Assembly: GCA_014584575.1 (NCBI GenBank)
Contig: JACTMP010000061.1
Span: 1-64,000 of the forward strand
Direction: 5' to 3'
Origin: Chloroflexota bacterium
GTDB lineage: Bacteria; Chloroflexota; Anaerolineae; Promineifilales; Promineifilaceae
DNA: 64,000 bases
The notes below the pieces were generated by a model that was not told where the DNA came from, did not search any database, and saw only the letters and a program-made list of their open reading frames with translations. Made by a program: the position numbers and the translations under genes. Positions within the stretch are counted from its first letter, which is position 1, and each line of letters opens with the position of its first letter. Of the stretch, positions 18,358 through 27,256 are shown piece after piece.

Positions 18358-19359
18358 ATGAAACTAGGCGTTGCCAGACCTCCTGAAGACACCGGCTCCT
18401 TTTTCCCAGAGATTCTGGCCGATTTTCGGGCGCATCATCAGGTGCAGGCATTTGCAGAGCGCACCATCAACTCCCCAGCGTTCCATACGCGCCTGAACCG
18501 CAAGTTGTATCGGCGTGACTGGCAAAACTTTCTGAAAACCAATGATGTCGTCTTTTTTGAATGGGCTAGCCGTTATCTGGTAGATGCAACTCAGTTACCC
18601 AAAACATGCGGCATTGTGACCCGGCTGCATCGCTTTGAAATGTATGAATGGGCGGAACGGGTGAATTGGGAGATGGTGGATAAAATCATCCTGGTTAGCC
18701 AGGCCAAACAGCGGGAATTTAACCGCCGGTTTCCCGGTCATGAAGCGAAGACGCTGGTTATTCCCGAAGGGACTTCATTGGCCCGGTTTCAGGTGGGGGC
18801 ACGGCCGTTTAACGGCGATATTGGCACCCTTTGTCATCTGCGGCCGCGAAAACGTGTATATGAACTCATCCTGGCCTTTGCCGAACTGGCAAAAATCCGT
18901 GATGATGTGCAGTTGCACATTGCCGGTGGGGAAGCGCCTTTATTAGGTGATTATTTTGAGGCAATGCAAACGGCCGTGCAAAAGCTAAAATTGCAACATC
19001 GCGTCACCTTTTATGGTAAAACTACCGACCCGGAAAAATGGTACCGAAACATAGACATTTTTATCTCTAACAGCTACTCCGAAGGGTTACAACTGGCCCC
19101 CATGGAAGCCATTGCTTCCGGCTGTTATGCGCTGGTGCATGATTGGGATGGCGCGGATGAACTGCTGCCCGCCGAATATCTCTACCTGACCGACAATGAG
19201 CTAAACGCCCGCATCAGCCATTTTTGTGATTTGCCAGAAGCAGAGCGGCAGCAGCACCGCCAGCAGCAGTTGGCTATCGTCCGCGAAAATTTTGACATCA
19301 ATCACATAAAAACTCGGATTCGACAGGTTGTAGAAGAAGTGGGGCGGCGCTATCAATGA
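18358..19359 (+). CDS. GT4-type glycosyltransferase
   Basis: The 333-residue protein has the C-terminal Rossmann domain of GT-B retaining enzymes: H-L-R-P-R-K-R (nucleotide-sugar phosphate contact), V-T-F-Y-G-K, and the donor-site signature N-S-Y-S-E-G-L-Q-L-A-P-M-E-A-I-A-S-G (two Glu, EX7E-like). The N-terminal acceptor domain is shorter than usual for GT4. The cytoplasmic side of the membrane is expected. The stop overlaps the next start by four bases (ATGA), so the two GT4 genes are translationally coupled. Confidence 0.85.
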   Translation: MKLGVARPPEDTGSFFPEILADFRAHHQVQAFAERTINSPAFHTRLNRKLYRRDWQNFLKTNDVVFFEWASRYLVDATQLPKTCGIVTRLHRFEMYEWAERVNWEMVDKIILVSQAKQREFNRRFPGHEAKTLVIPEGTSLARFQVGARPFNGDIGTLCHLRPRKRVYELILAFAELAKIRDDVQLHIAGGEAPLLGDYFEAMQTAVQKLKLQHRVTFYGKTTDPEKWYRNIDIFISNSYSEGLQLAPMEAIASGCYALVHDWDGADELLPAEYLYLTDNELNARISHFCDLPEAERQQHRQQQLAIVRENFDINHIKTRIRQVVEEVGRRYQ

Positions 19360-20585
19360 AGATCGCCTATGTGTTGCAGGAAGGTGCGCCAGATGTGCGG
19401 GAACGGCCGTTCACCGGCCCGGCCAACCACGTCTACCAGGTATTCAAAGAGTTCCAAAAATTGGGGCATGAGGTCAAAGCCCTGACCCGCTGGAACAACC
19501 AGATTTTTCGTTCGGCCGATCTGGATGCCTTTGAGCCGGTCTTTGTGCCACGGGTAGACGCCGGTTTGTTCCGCCAGACAGAACGAGTGGTGCGTGGTGT
19601 GCAAGGGCGGATGGGTCTGCCCTATGCAAACTGGTTTGAAAGCGCCCGTTTTGCGCAGGCGTGTTTGCAAGAGTTTGCCGGGTATGACCTGTTTTATGAG
19701 CGCATGGGCTGGATGGGGTATGGCGTGGGCATGGCCGCCCGGCGTATGGGTGCGCCCCATGTGGCCGAAATTAACAATGGTGATTTTATTACCGAGTTGG
19801 AGCGGCTAGGCGTAGCCCCGAAGGGCATTCACCGCTCGGTGGCGATGTGGCTTATGCGCCGCGCCGCCCACCGCCCTGATCATGTGGTGGCTTCCGGCGA
19901 AGGGCATCGTGACCGCTTCATTGAGTGGTGGGGTGTGGCGCCGGATAAAGTGTCGGTAGTAGAAAACGGCACGGAACTGGTGGAATTATTGTCGCGGGAG
20001 CAGTTGTCTTGTTTTCGGGAGTCGCGGCCGGATACGGCCGTGAACTTTGTCTTTGTGGGCGCGTTTGAACCCTGGCACGGCATATTAAAGTTGATACCAG
20101 CGATGGCTCAAGTGGTTACGGCCGTGCCCCACAGCCATCTCACCCTCATTGGCGGCGGCACCGAGCATGACCATATCATCCAGCTCATTGCCGACTACCA
20201 GTTACAGTCCCGTGTGACTCTGACCGGCCGCTTGCCCATTCCCCAGGTCGCCCAACAACTGGCCCAGGCCGATATAGGCCTGGCCCCTTATTGCGGCTGG
20301 ATGGAGTTTTCCGGCCTGAAATTATTTGATTACAAAGCGGCTGGCCTGGCCACCGTGGCCTCTGGCGCAAACGGGCAGCCTACCACGCTCAAACATGAAG
20401 AGACGGCCCTGATTGTGCCGCCATGTGATGAAGCCGCTCTGGGTGCAGCTATGATTCGTCTGGCGCAAGAGCCTGAACTGCGGCGGCGTATGGGGCAGGC
20501 TGCCCGCCTGGAAGCCGAACGGTCTCATAGGTGGCAGCATACGGCCGAAGAAATCATCGCTATCTTTGAAAGAGTAATGAAATGA
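19356..20585 (+). CDS. GT4-type glycosyltransferase
   Basis: The 409-residue protein is a full GT-B enzyme. The N-terminal domain has the glycine-rich acceptor loop T-G-P-A-N-H-V-Y; the linker strand V-S-V-V-E-N-G-T-E is typical of GT4; the C-terminal domain has V-F-V-G-A-F-E-P-W-H-G and a donor site G-L-K-L-F-D-Y-K-A-A-G. The start at 19356 overlaps the previous gene by four bases. Sugar and linkage cannot be told from sequence. About 100 bp and a weak hairpin separate it from the next gene. Confidence 0.87.
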   Translation: MKIAYVLQEGAPDVRERPFTGPANHVYQVFKEFQKLGHEVKALTRWNNQIFRSADLDAFEPVFVPRVDAGLFRQTERVVRGVQGRMGLPYANWFESARFAQACLQEFAGYDLFYERMGWMGYGVGMAARRMGAPHVAEINNGDFITELERLGVAPKGIHRSVAMWLMRRAAHRPDHVVASGEGHRDRFIEWWGVAPDKVSVVENGTELVELLSREQLSCFRESRPDTAVNFVFVGAFEPWHGILKLIPAMAQVVTAVPHSHLTLIGGGTEHDHIIQLIADYQLQSRVTLTGRLPIPQVAQQLAQADIGLAPYCGWMEFSGLKLFDYKAAGLATVASGANGQPTTLKHEETALIVPPCDEAALGAAMIRLAQEPELRRRMGQAARLEAERSHRWQHTAEEIIAIFERVMK

Positions 20586-20606
20586 GAGCGGAGATTGTGA
20601 GACGAT

Positions 20607-20666
20607 GAGATCGAGAGACCGGGTAAATTCTTATTTTGTTAACAGTGTATCCAGTCTCTATATCTC
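20607..20666. repeat. Weak intergenic inverted repeat, GAGATNNAGAGAC type
   Basis: Arms 20607-20619 and 20654-20666 match at 11 of 13 positions, with a 34-nt spacer. The GAGATT words around the left arm recall the hairpin at 47076. It lies 18 bp before the next start. With the long spacer the fold is uncertain. Confidence 0.4.
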
Positions 20667-20684
20667 CTCTTTGGCAGACAACAG

Positions 20685-21797
20685 ATGAAAACAGGCATTA
20701 TCAGCATCATCATGCCGGTATACAACGGCGAAAAATACCTGGCGCAGGCGATTGCCAGTGTGCTGGCGCAAAGTTATCCGCACTGGGAACTGCTGGTGGT
20801 GGACGATGGCTCCGTGGATGGCACGGCCGTCATTGTCCGCCAATTCTCCGATCCCCGTATTCGTTACCATTACCAGGAAAATCGGGGACAGGCGACCGCT
20901 TTAAATACCGGCCTGTCTCTGGCACAGGGGGAATTTGTTACCACGCTGGATGCTGATGATTGGTACCCACCGGATAGTTTGCAGGCGCGGATACAGGTGC
21001 TTACAGCTGATCCAGGCTGTGCTGTGGCTTACGGCGATGGCAGCTATTGTTATGAATCCGGCGAACCTTTTTTGCGGTTTACTGAACAAATGCCTGCCGG
21101 TGTGACGGGCGATGTATATGACACGCTGATTACCTCGCCGTTTTATGGCACAGGGGCGACGGTGTTGATCCGGCGGCAGGTGCTGCGAGATCATGATATT
21201 CGCTATGATGATACGATTGTCTGGTGCCAGGATTGGGATTTTTATGTGCGGCTGGCGGCTGTTGCCCCATTTGGCTTTACACCTGCCAATACGATCTTTT
21301 ATCGAATGCATGGGGAGGGGATGACGATGGCCATGCCACACGGCCGTCGCCTGGAATCGTTCATTCGTACCAAACAAAAGATTTTAGCTTCGGCGCGTTT
21401 TCAGCAGGCAGCCGATGACAAAAAGGCAGCCTTTTTTTATGATCTACTGCTGCAAGACCTGGCTGGAGATGTGACCGCTCAGGAGAAAACATTGACCGGT
21501 CTGGCCTTCCAACAATTGTCGGGGGGGCAGCGTTCACGGCTGCTGCGATTAGTGGCGGTGGATTACGTGCAACAGCGGGAACAAACGGCCGTTGCCCGTC
21601 GTTTGCTGCGCCAGGCCTGGGCGGCCGCGCCTGCTGATCCCAAAACAGCCGTTGTTACCACTCTGGCGCATATCAGCCCTACCCTGGCGCGGCAGGTCAT
21701 TGACAGGTGGCAGGGACGCCGCCGGGCGGAGCAGGTGGTATCTCCATTTGAAACGGCCGTGACCGTCATGCCCCCACCTGAATCCTCACCTCCATAA
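20685..21797 (+). CDS. GT2 glycosyltransferase with helical C-terminal extension
   Basis: The 370-residue protein has a GT-A domain: SIIMPVYNGEKYL at the N-terminus, VVDDGSVDGT, and the metal site T-L-D-A-D-D-W near residue 90. Q-D-W-D-F-Y-V-R at about 185 matches the catalytic acidic region. The last 120 residues are helical with many Arg and Gln. It resembles the enzyme at 14474 in plan. It ends the first group of transferases; a 241-bp gap follows. Confidence 0.86.
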   Translation: MKTGIISIIMPVYNGEKYLAQAIASVLAQSYPHWELLVVDDGSVDGTAVIVRQFSDPRIRYHYQENRGQATALNTGLSLAQGEFVTTLDADDWYPPDSLQARIQVLTADPGCAVAYGDGSYCYESGEPFLRFTEQMPAGVTGDVYDTLITSPFYGTGATVLIRRQVLRDHDIRYDDTIVWCQDWDFYVRLAAVAPFGFTPANTIFYRMHGEGMTMAMPHGRRLESFIRTKQKILASARFQQAADDKKAAFFYDLLLQDLAGDVTAQEKTLTGLAFQQLSGGQRSRLLRLVAVDYVQQREQTAVARRLLRQAWAAAPADPKTAVVTTLAHISPTLARQVIDRWQGRRRAEQVVSPFETAVTVMPPPESSPP

Positions 21798-21901
21798 TCA
21801 CGCCCTTTCACCAGCCACCTCTGGCATAAAGAAAGTAGTATCGTAAGTGATCCCCACTAGATTACTCCTAGTATCTCACCAAATGTATGAAGCCCATTGC
21901 C

Positions 21902-21933
21902 AGACATCCAATTTCCAATGAAATCGGATGTCT
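21902..21933. repeat. Intergenic hairpin, AGACATCC family, copy 1
   Basis: Arms 21902-21915 and 21920-21933 pair with one mismatch in 14 and a 4-nt loop. The same arms recur at 41176-41207, so this is one of at least two copies. It lies in the middle of the 241-bp gap (21798-22038) before the flavoprotein gene. I see no other feature there apart from an AAGGGG ribosome binding site at about 22025. Confidence 0.75.
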
Positions 21934-22038
21934 CTGTATCAGGCATATAATTTGTGGAGACCCGGTACGTTTGATGCACCAAATCCTTTCTAAATCTTTT
22001 TTATCAATCACCCAACCTTACACAAAGGGGTAATTATC

Positions 22039-23601
22039 ATGAAAACCAATATGGACTATTTAATTATTGGCGCAGGCCCGGCTGGTTTACAGTTGGGGTA
22101 TTTTTTGGAAAAGCAGCAGCGTGATTATCTGATTTTGGAGCGTTCAGATGCACCGGGCGCATTTTTCAAGACTTTCCCCCGCCACCGGATGCTCATTTCC
22201 ATCAACAAGGTGAATACCGGCGCGACCAACCCGGAAATAAAATACCGTTGGGATTGGAACTCGCTGTTGTGTGATGATGAAGCACTGCTCTTCAAAAATT
22301 ACTCCCGCCGCTACTTTCCCGATGCGTCTGTGTTGGTGCAATATCTGGCCGATTTTGCGGCCCGGTATGAACTGAATGTGGAGTACAATACGGCCATTCA
22401 CCAGATCGCCAGGAACAGCGAAGGGGAGTTTGTGGTCACTTCCAGCGACGGCCGTACCTATACCGCCAAACGTCTTATTGTGGCCACCGGTCTGACTAAA
22501 TCATACGTGCCCGATTTCCCCGGCGTGGAACTGGGTGAGCTATATAGTGATCATGACACGAACCCTGAAAAATACGTTGATAAGCGTGTCTTGATTGTTG
22601 GCAAAGGGAACTCCGCTTTTGAAACGGCCGAAAATCTGGTCGAGAGCGCGGCCGTCATTCACATTTGCGCCCCGGAAACATTGGAATTCGCCTGGCAAAC
22701 GCACTATGTGGGCCATCTGCGGGCTGTCAACAACAATTTCCTGGACACCTATCAACTCAAATCTCAAAACGCCCTTATTGACGCCAATATCAACAAGATT
22801 GAAAAGAAAGGAGACAAACTTGTTGTCCACCTGACTTATATCCATGCTAAAGGGCAAACGGCCGTTATTGAATACGACCACGTTATCTTGTGTACCGGCT
22901 TTAGTTTCGACTCCTCCATTTTTGCCCCGGATTGTAGGCCAGACCTGATTTATATGGGCAAGTTCCCGGCGCAAACGGCCGAATGGGAATCGGCTAACGT
23001 CCCTGGCCTTTACTTTGCCGGAACTTTGATGCACGGCTGTGACTATCGTCAAACAATGTCCGGCTTCATCCATGGCTTCCGCCATAACATCAAAACCCTG
23101 GTGCAAATCTTTGACTTGAAGTACCACAATACCTCCTGGCCTGCTGAGGAATTGGTGGTTACGCCCCACGCTCTCTGTAATAAGGCAATGGAGCAGATTA
23201 ATACCGAAGCGGCTATGTTCCTGCAGCCCGGTTTCTTGTGCGATGTTATCGTTGTGAATGAAGCGGATGAAGTGGCTCACTATTACACCGACGTTCGTCG
23301 TGACTATGCCATAACAATGGGCTTCAATGATAATCCCCATTATTACACTATCAGCCTGGAATACGGCCATTTTGAGGGCAGCCCGTTTAACATTGAACGT
23401 GATCCTGACCCCAACAAGGGGCATGAAGCGGCTTATTTGCACCCGGTCATTCGGCGTTACCATTTGGGTGAGCTGGTAGCTGAACATCACATACAAGATG
23501 ATCTGGAAAATAGCTTCTACAAAGACGAGTATGTGCAGCCAGCGCTGGCCTGGTTTAAGATGCAATTGGCTGAGCCGGAAATGGCGATGGCGGCCATGTA
23601 G
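22039..23601 (+). CDS. FAD-dependent monooxygenase-like oxidoreductase (FOXRED2-like)
   Basis: The 520-residue protein begins with an FAD-binding Rossmann motif IIGAGPAG (9-16). It has a second dinucleotide motif IVGKGNSAFETA near 190, as in flavin monooxygenases and thioredoxin-reductase-like enzymes, and a late L-Y-F-A-G-T segment that closes the FAD site. The final 150 residues are an extra domain. The whole resembles the FOXRED2-like branch. The substrate is unknown; in this setting oxidation or hydroxylation of a sugar or acyl group is conceivable. The start has AAGGGG upstream. It precedes an alpha/alpha-toroid protein gene after a strong hairpin. Confidence 0.75.
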   Translation: MKTNMDYLIIGAGPAGLQLGYFLEKQQRDYLILERSDAPGAFFKTFPRHRMLISINKVNTGATNPEIKYRWDWNSLLCDDEALLFKNYSRRYFPDASVLVQYLADFAARYELNVEYNTAIHQIARNSEGEFVVTSSDGRTYTAKRLIVATGLTKSYVPDFPGVELGELYSDHDTNPEKYVDKRVLIVGKGNSAFETAENLVESAAVIHICAPETLEFAWQTHYVGHLRAVNNNFLDTYQLKSQNALIDANINKIEKKGDKLVVHLTYIHAKGQTAVIEYDHVILCTGFSFDSSIFAPDCRPDLIYMGKFPAQTAEWESANVPGLYFAGTLMHGCDYRQTMSGFIHGFRHNIKTLVQIFDLKYHNTSWPAEELVVTPHALCNKAMEQINTEAAMFLQPGFLCDVIVVNEADEVAHYYTDVRRDYAITMGFNDNPHYYTISLEYGHFEGSPFNIERDPDPNKGHEAAYLHPVIRRYHLGELVAEHHIQDDLENSFYKDEYVQPALAWFKMQLAEPEMAMAAM

Positions 23602-23615
23602 CCAGACGATGTTTG

Positions 23616-23648
23616 GCGTTCCCCAGAAAACTAAAAACTGGGGAACGC
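23616..23648. repeat. Intergenic hairpin, GCGTTCCCCAG type
   Basis: Perfect 11-bp stem (23616-23626 with 23638-23648) and an A-rich 11-nt loop. It starts 15 bases after the flavoprotein stop and ends 33 bp before the next start. No T-tract follows. Confidence 0.7.
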
Positions 23649-23681
23649 TGCCCCACTCCACCTGCAATTTGAAGGTTCTCC

Positions 23682-24857
23682 ATGTTGCATACGAGATTAC
23701 GCACCTCGCTCTGGGCTTTGCGGACACGAGGTGATTCATCTGTTTTAACGGCCGTTATGCGCGGCACTTTTGGTATCAATTACCCCATCGGCGCTGTGCC
23801 AGAGCATTTGCAGGCCGCCATGGATTGGCTGTCTGCGGCTCAAGACGTAACCGGCGAAGGGGGCGTTGCCTCACTGTATGATGTGCGGTCGGGTGAATGG
23901 GGACCAGCTTACCCAGAAACTACCGGCTATATCATCCCTACCTTTTATGATTATGCTGAATATAGCCAGAATGACAGCTACCGGGCACGGGCGCTGCGCA
24001 TGGCTGAATGGCTGCTGCCATTGCAGCTAGAAAGTGGGGCATTTCCTATTGGGCCGTTATGGGCGGGGTGGGAGCGTTCGCCTGTTGTCTTTGATACCGG
24101 ACAGATCATGTTTGGCCTCATCCGTGCGTATCAAGAGACCGGGCGTGTGGAATTTTTAGAGGCGGCCCGGCGAGCCGGTGATTGGCTGGGAAAAATTCAG
24201 GATGAGGATGGTTGCTGGCGCAAGCACACCTCTTTGGGTTATGTACATACATACAATACACGGGTTGCCTGGGCGGTGCTGCTGCTGGCCGAAGTAACGG
24301 GAGAATTACGCTATCGGGAAACGGCCGTCAAAAACATCACCTGGGCCATGACACAACAAGAGCCAGATGGTTGGTTTCACCACATGGAATTCCGCCCGGA
24401 AGAGCCGCCGCTCACGCACACCATTGCCTATACCATTCGGGGTATCCTGGAATGTGGCCTTATCCTCAACAACCAGGAGATGATTCAATCTGCCCAAACC
24501 GCCGCCAATGCCCTGCGTGACCGGCAAAACCGGGATGGTTATTTGAAAGCGCGCTATGGGGCCAGTTGGCATTCCGAAACAGAGTGGTGCTGCCTCACCG
24601 GTAATGCGCAAATGGCCATTATCTGGTTCAAACTTAATGAACTCACGGGTGATAAGCGCTATTGGCAGGCGGCCAAAATGGCAAACCATTACGTAAAACA
24701 GTGCCACAGCCGTCAGGCTAAACTACCCGGTGTGCGCGGCGGTGTGGCCGGTTCCTACCCCATTTATGAAGGGTATGAACCTTACCGCCATCTGAATTGG
24801 GCCACCAAATTTTTCGTGGATAGTTTGTTGATGGAAGAGCGGTTGGCTGGAAATTAG
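23682..24857 (+). CDS. Alpha/alpha-toroid protein, possible glycan lyase, hydrolase or epimerase
   Basis: The 391-residue protein is almost entirely helical, with repeated hairpins containing W-L, G-A-F, D-T-G-Q-I-M-F-G and Y-N-T-R-V-A-W. This is the pattern of (alpha/alpha)6 toroid enzymes such as GH88/GH105 hydrolases, N-acylglucosamine epimerases and the C-terminal domain of glucuronyl C5-epimerases. No signal peptide is seen, so it should be cytoplasmic. I cannot choose among these families; D-T-G-Q and H-T-Y-N-T-R are the likely active-site segments. ATG 23682 has GAAGG upstream. The next gene follows after 3 bp. Confidence 0.6.
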   Translation: MLHTRLRTSLWALRTRGDSSVLTAVMRGTFGINYPIGAVPEHLQAAMDWLSAAQDVTGEGGVASLYDVRSGEWGPAYPETTGYIIPTFYDYAEYSQNDSYRARALRMAEWLLPLQLESGAFPIGPLWAGWERSPVVFDTGQIMFGLIRAYQETGRVEFLEAARRAGDWLGKIQDEDGCWRKHTSLGYVHTYNTRVAWAVLLLAEVTGELRYRETAVKNITWAMTQQEPDGWFHHMEFRPEEPPLTHTIAYTIRGILECGLILNNQEMIQSAQTAANALRDRQNRDGYLKARYGASWHSETEWCCLTGNAQMAIIWFKLNELTGDKRYWQAAKMANHYVKQCHSRQAKLPGVRGGVAGSYPIYEGYEPYRHLNWATKFFVDSLLMEERLAGN

Positions 24858-24860
24858 ATC

Positions 24861-26027
24861 ATGCGTGTTTTGTTTATCAATAGTCGTGTAGACGCTGAAA
24901 AGAACCCTGGTGGGGATACGATCCAGGCCCAAAAAACACAGGCTGCTTTGGAAGAACTAGGTGTGGAAGTGGTCATGCGCAGCCCGTATAATCTGGACGA
25001 TCTGCCGGGATGTGATCTGGCGCATATTTTCAACATCCAGGAGCCGGAACCGGCCTGGGCCGCCATGCAGCGGCTGGAACGCCAGGGGATGCCGGTGGTG
25101 CTGTCTTCGATCTATTGGGACATGTTGGCGCATTGGTTTGAGATGGCAGTGACGGGAAACGGCCGTTGGTCGCAAATTTCCCGTCTACTTGGTAAAGAGA
25201 AAGCCCGGCCACTATATCTTGGCTGGCAGCGTGTGAAATCTCCGGCTAATGCCCGCTGGCGGGCACAGCGGCGGCTATTGGCCCATGCCCGGCGCGTGCT
25301 GCCCAATTCGCAATCCGAGGGAGAGTTGTTGCAGAGCACGTTTGCTCTCGGCCGTCATTTTCAGGCTAAAGTGGATGACATCCCCAACGCCATAGATACC
25401 AGCCTGTATGAGCCGCTGCCTGCGCCCAGCCAGAAATTCTGGCAGCAGTATGGGCTGCGGGATTTTGTGTTACAAGTGGGCACAGTGTATCCAGCGAAAA
25501 ACCAACTGGCGGTCATTGAAGCGTTATATGATTTGCCGGTACCGCTGGTGTTTATTGGCAAAGTGCTGGAGCCGTATGCGGATTATGCCGCCCGGTGCCG
25601 GGCGCGTGCAGCCGAACGGGGCAATGTTCTCTTTTTGGATCATGTGCCCCACGATGAACTGCCGGGCATTTATGCGCTGGCGGCCGTGCATGTGTTACCA
25701 AGTTGGCGCGAAACACCCGGCCTGGTCAGTCTGGAGGCAGCCGCCGCAGGCTGCCGCATTGTCACTACCTCGATTGGCTCAACCCGTGATTATTTTGGTG
25801 AGGATGCCTGGTATTGTTACCCCAGTGACTGGCCCTCGATTCGCCAGGGGGTAGAAAGCGCATTAACCGCCCCTGCCCCCACCCGTTTGCGGCAGCGAAT
25901 TTTGGCGCAATATAACTGGCGGGCGACGGCCGTTGCCACGCTCGCTTCATATCAAAAAGCACTCAAAACGGACGGTCGCCATTCCCCGGCCGTGACGAGT
26001 TACAACGAAGCACATACTTCCGTGTGA
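24861..26027 (+). CDS. GT4-type glycosyltransferase
   Basis: The 388-residue GT-B protein has an acceptor loop N-P-G-G-D-T-I-Q near residue 18, a linker I-P-N-A-I-D, and a C-terminal domain with Q-V-G-T-V-Y-P-A-K-N and the donor signature S-W-R-E-T-P-G-L-V-S-L-E-A-A-A-A-G. These are standard for retaining GT4 enzymes. It lies 3 bp after the toroid gene and 20 bp before the acyl-CoA-dehydrogenase-like gene, so it links the transferase block to the proline-type acyl cassette. Confidence 0.87.
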   Translation: MRVLFINSRVDAEKNPGGDTIQAQKTQAALEELGVEVVMRSPYNLDDLPGCDLAHIFNIQEPEPAWAAMQRLERQGMPVVLSSIYWDMLAHWFEMAVTGNGRWSQISRLLGKEKARPLYLGWQRVKSPANARWRAQRRLLAHARRVLPNSQSEGELLQSTFALGRHFQAKVDDIPNAIDTSLYEPLPAPSQKFWQQYGLRDFVLQVGTVYPAKNQLAVIEALYDLPVPLVFIGKVLEPYADYAARCRARAAERGNVLFLDHVPHDELPGIYALAAVHVLPSWRETPGLVSLEAAAAGCRIVTTSIGSTRDYFGEDAWYCYPSDWPSIRQGVESALTAPAPTRLRQRILAQYNWRATAVATLASYQKALKTDGRHSPAVTSYNEAHTSV

Positions 26028-26047
26028 TGCGATGGTAGGAGAATAAC

Positions 26048-27193
26048 GTGGACTTTTCCTGGAACGAAGAACAACTTTCATTCAAACAGGCCGTTGTGGA
26101 ATTTGCCCAACGCGAACTGAAAGCGGACCTGATTGAACTGGACAAACACGGGCAGCTAGCCCGCGATAACTGGCAAAAATGCGCCGATTTTGGCATCCTG
26201 GGCCTGCCTTTCCCCGAACAATATGGTGGCGCCGGTGAAGAGATAATGACCACCATGTTGACCATGGAAGGGTTGGGTTACGGCTGCAAAGACAATGGCC
26301 TCATCTTTGGCATGAACGCCCAAATGTGGAGCGTGCAAATGCCCATTTTCCTCTTTGGCACAGAGGAACAGAAGCAGAAATATCTGCCCCGCCTCATCAG
26401 CGGCGAAATCATCGGCGCGCACGGTATGAGCGAACCGGATTCCGGTTCTGATGCTTACAGCCTGCGCACCCGTGCCGAAAAGGTTGATGGTGGCTACGTC
26501 CTTAATGGCAGCAAAATGTTTGTGACCAATGCCCCCGTTTCCGATATGGCTGTGGCTTTTGCCACCGTCAATCCCAACCGGGGCATGTGGGGCATTACCG
26601 GTTTCATCGTGGAAAATGGAACGCCTGGTTACAGCATCAGCCGCGATATTGAAAAGATGGGGCTGCGCACTTCGCCCATGGGGGAACTTATCTTCCAGGA
26701 TTGTTTTGTGCCAGAGGAAAATCGGTTAGGGCCAGAAGGTATTGGGGCGCGCATCTTCCATAGCTCGATGGAATGGGAACGTTCCTGCATTTTAGCCAGC
26801 CATGTGGGGGCGATGGAGCGCCAGCTTGAAGAAAGCATTCGTTACGCCAATGATCGCCAGCAATTTGGGCAAAGCATTGGCAAATTTCAATCCATCGCCA
26901 ACCGCATTGTGGATATGAAAGTGCGTTTGGAAACGGCCCGATTGATTTTGTATAAGGTGGCCTGGCTGAAAAAGCAGGGCAAACCAGCGCCCATGGAAGC
27001 CGCCTTAGCCAAGTTGTATTTAAGTGAATGTTTTGTGCAGTCGGGGTTGGATGCGCTGCGGATTCATGGCGGTTACGGCTATATGACCGAATTTGAAGTG
27101 GAACGCGACCTGCGCGATGCCATCGGTGGCACGATTTATTCCGGCACTTCGGATATTCAGCGGAATATCATCGCCAACTTGTTAGGACTTTAA
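26048..27193 (+). CDS. Acyl-CoA-dehydrogenase-fold flavoprotein, prolyl-carrier-protein dehydrogenase type
   Basis: The 381-residue protein has the complete acyl-CoA dehydrogenase fold, including Y-G-G-A-G (59-63), S-E-P-D-S-G-S-D (128-135) and R-Q-Q-F-G-Q. The usual MCAD-type base in Y-E-G-T is replaced (Y-S-G-T, Ser365). Instead S-S-M-E-W-E-R places Glu244 where isovaleryl-CoA dehydrogenase and prolyl-carrier dehydrogenases (PltE, RedW, AnaB) hold the base. From memory, S-S-M-x-W-E-R, M-E-R-Q-L-E and S-G-T-S-D resemble PltE closely. The predicted reaction is oxidation of carrier-bound proline towards pyrrole-2-carboxyl, or a two-electron product. The start is GTG, with TAGGAG upstream. It precedes the matching adenylation gene; general acyl-CoA oxidation is the alternative. 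Confidence 0.85.
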   Translation: MDFSWNEEQLSFKQAVVEFAQRELKADLIELDKHGQLARDNWQKCADFGILGLPFPEQYGGAGEEIMTTMLTMEGLGYGCKDNGLIFGMNAQMWSVQMPIFLFGTEEQKQKYLPRLISGEIIGAHGMSEPDSGSDAYSLRTRAEKVDGGYVLNGSKMFVTNAPVSDMAVAFATVNPNRGMWGITGFIVENGTPGYSISRDIEKMGLRTSPMGELIFQDCFVPEENRLGPEGIGARIFHSSMEWERSCILASHVGAMERQLEESIRYANDRQQFGQSIGKFQSIANRIVDMKVRLETARLILYKVAWLKKQGKPAPMEAALAKLYLSECFVQSGLDALRIHGGYGYMTEFEVERDLRDAIGGTIYSGTSDIQRNIIANLLGL

Positions 27194-27198
27194 GACGT

Positions 27199-27243
27199 AA
27201 TTGGGTAATTGGGTAAGTAGAGTAATTACCCAATTACCCAATT
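27199..27243. repeat. Intergenic hairpin, AATTGGGTAA family, copy 1
   Basis: Perfect 18-bp stem: 27199-27216 with 27226-27243, 9-nt loop. Each arm is itself two copies of AATTGGGTA or its complement. It starts six bases after the previous stop and ends 13 bp before the ATG of the adenylation gene. No Shine-Dalgarno is visible in those 13 bases. A near relative lies at 34001-34046. Confidence 0.85.
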
Positions 27244-27256
27244 GCCCCATTACTCT

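Noticed and set aside
22540..23739. Long minus-strand open frame (about 400 codons) opposite the flavoprotein gene
   Set aside because: It lies almost wholly antisense to a gene with clear FAD and dinucleotide motifs, and its translation shows no domain, start site or composition of a real protein.
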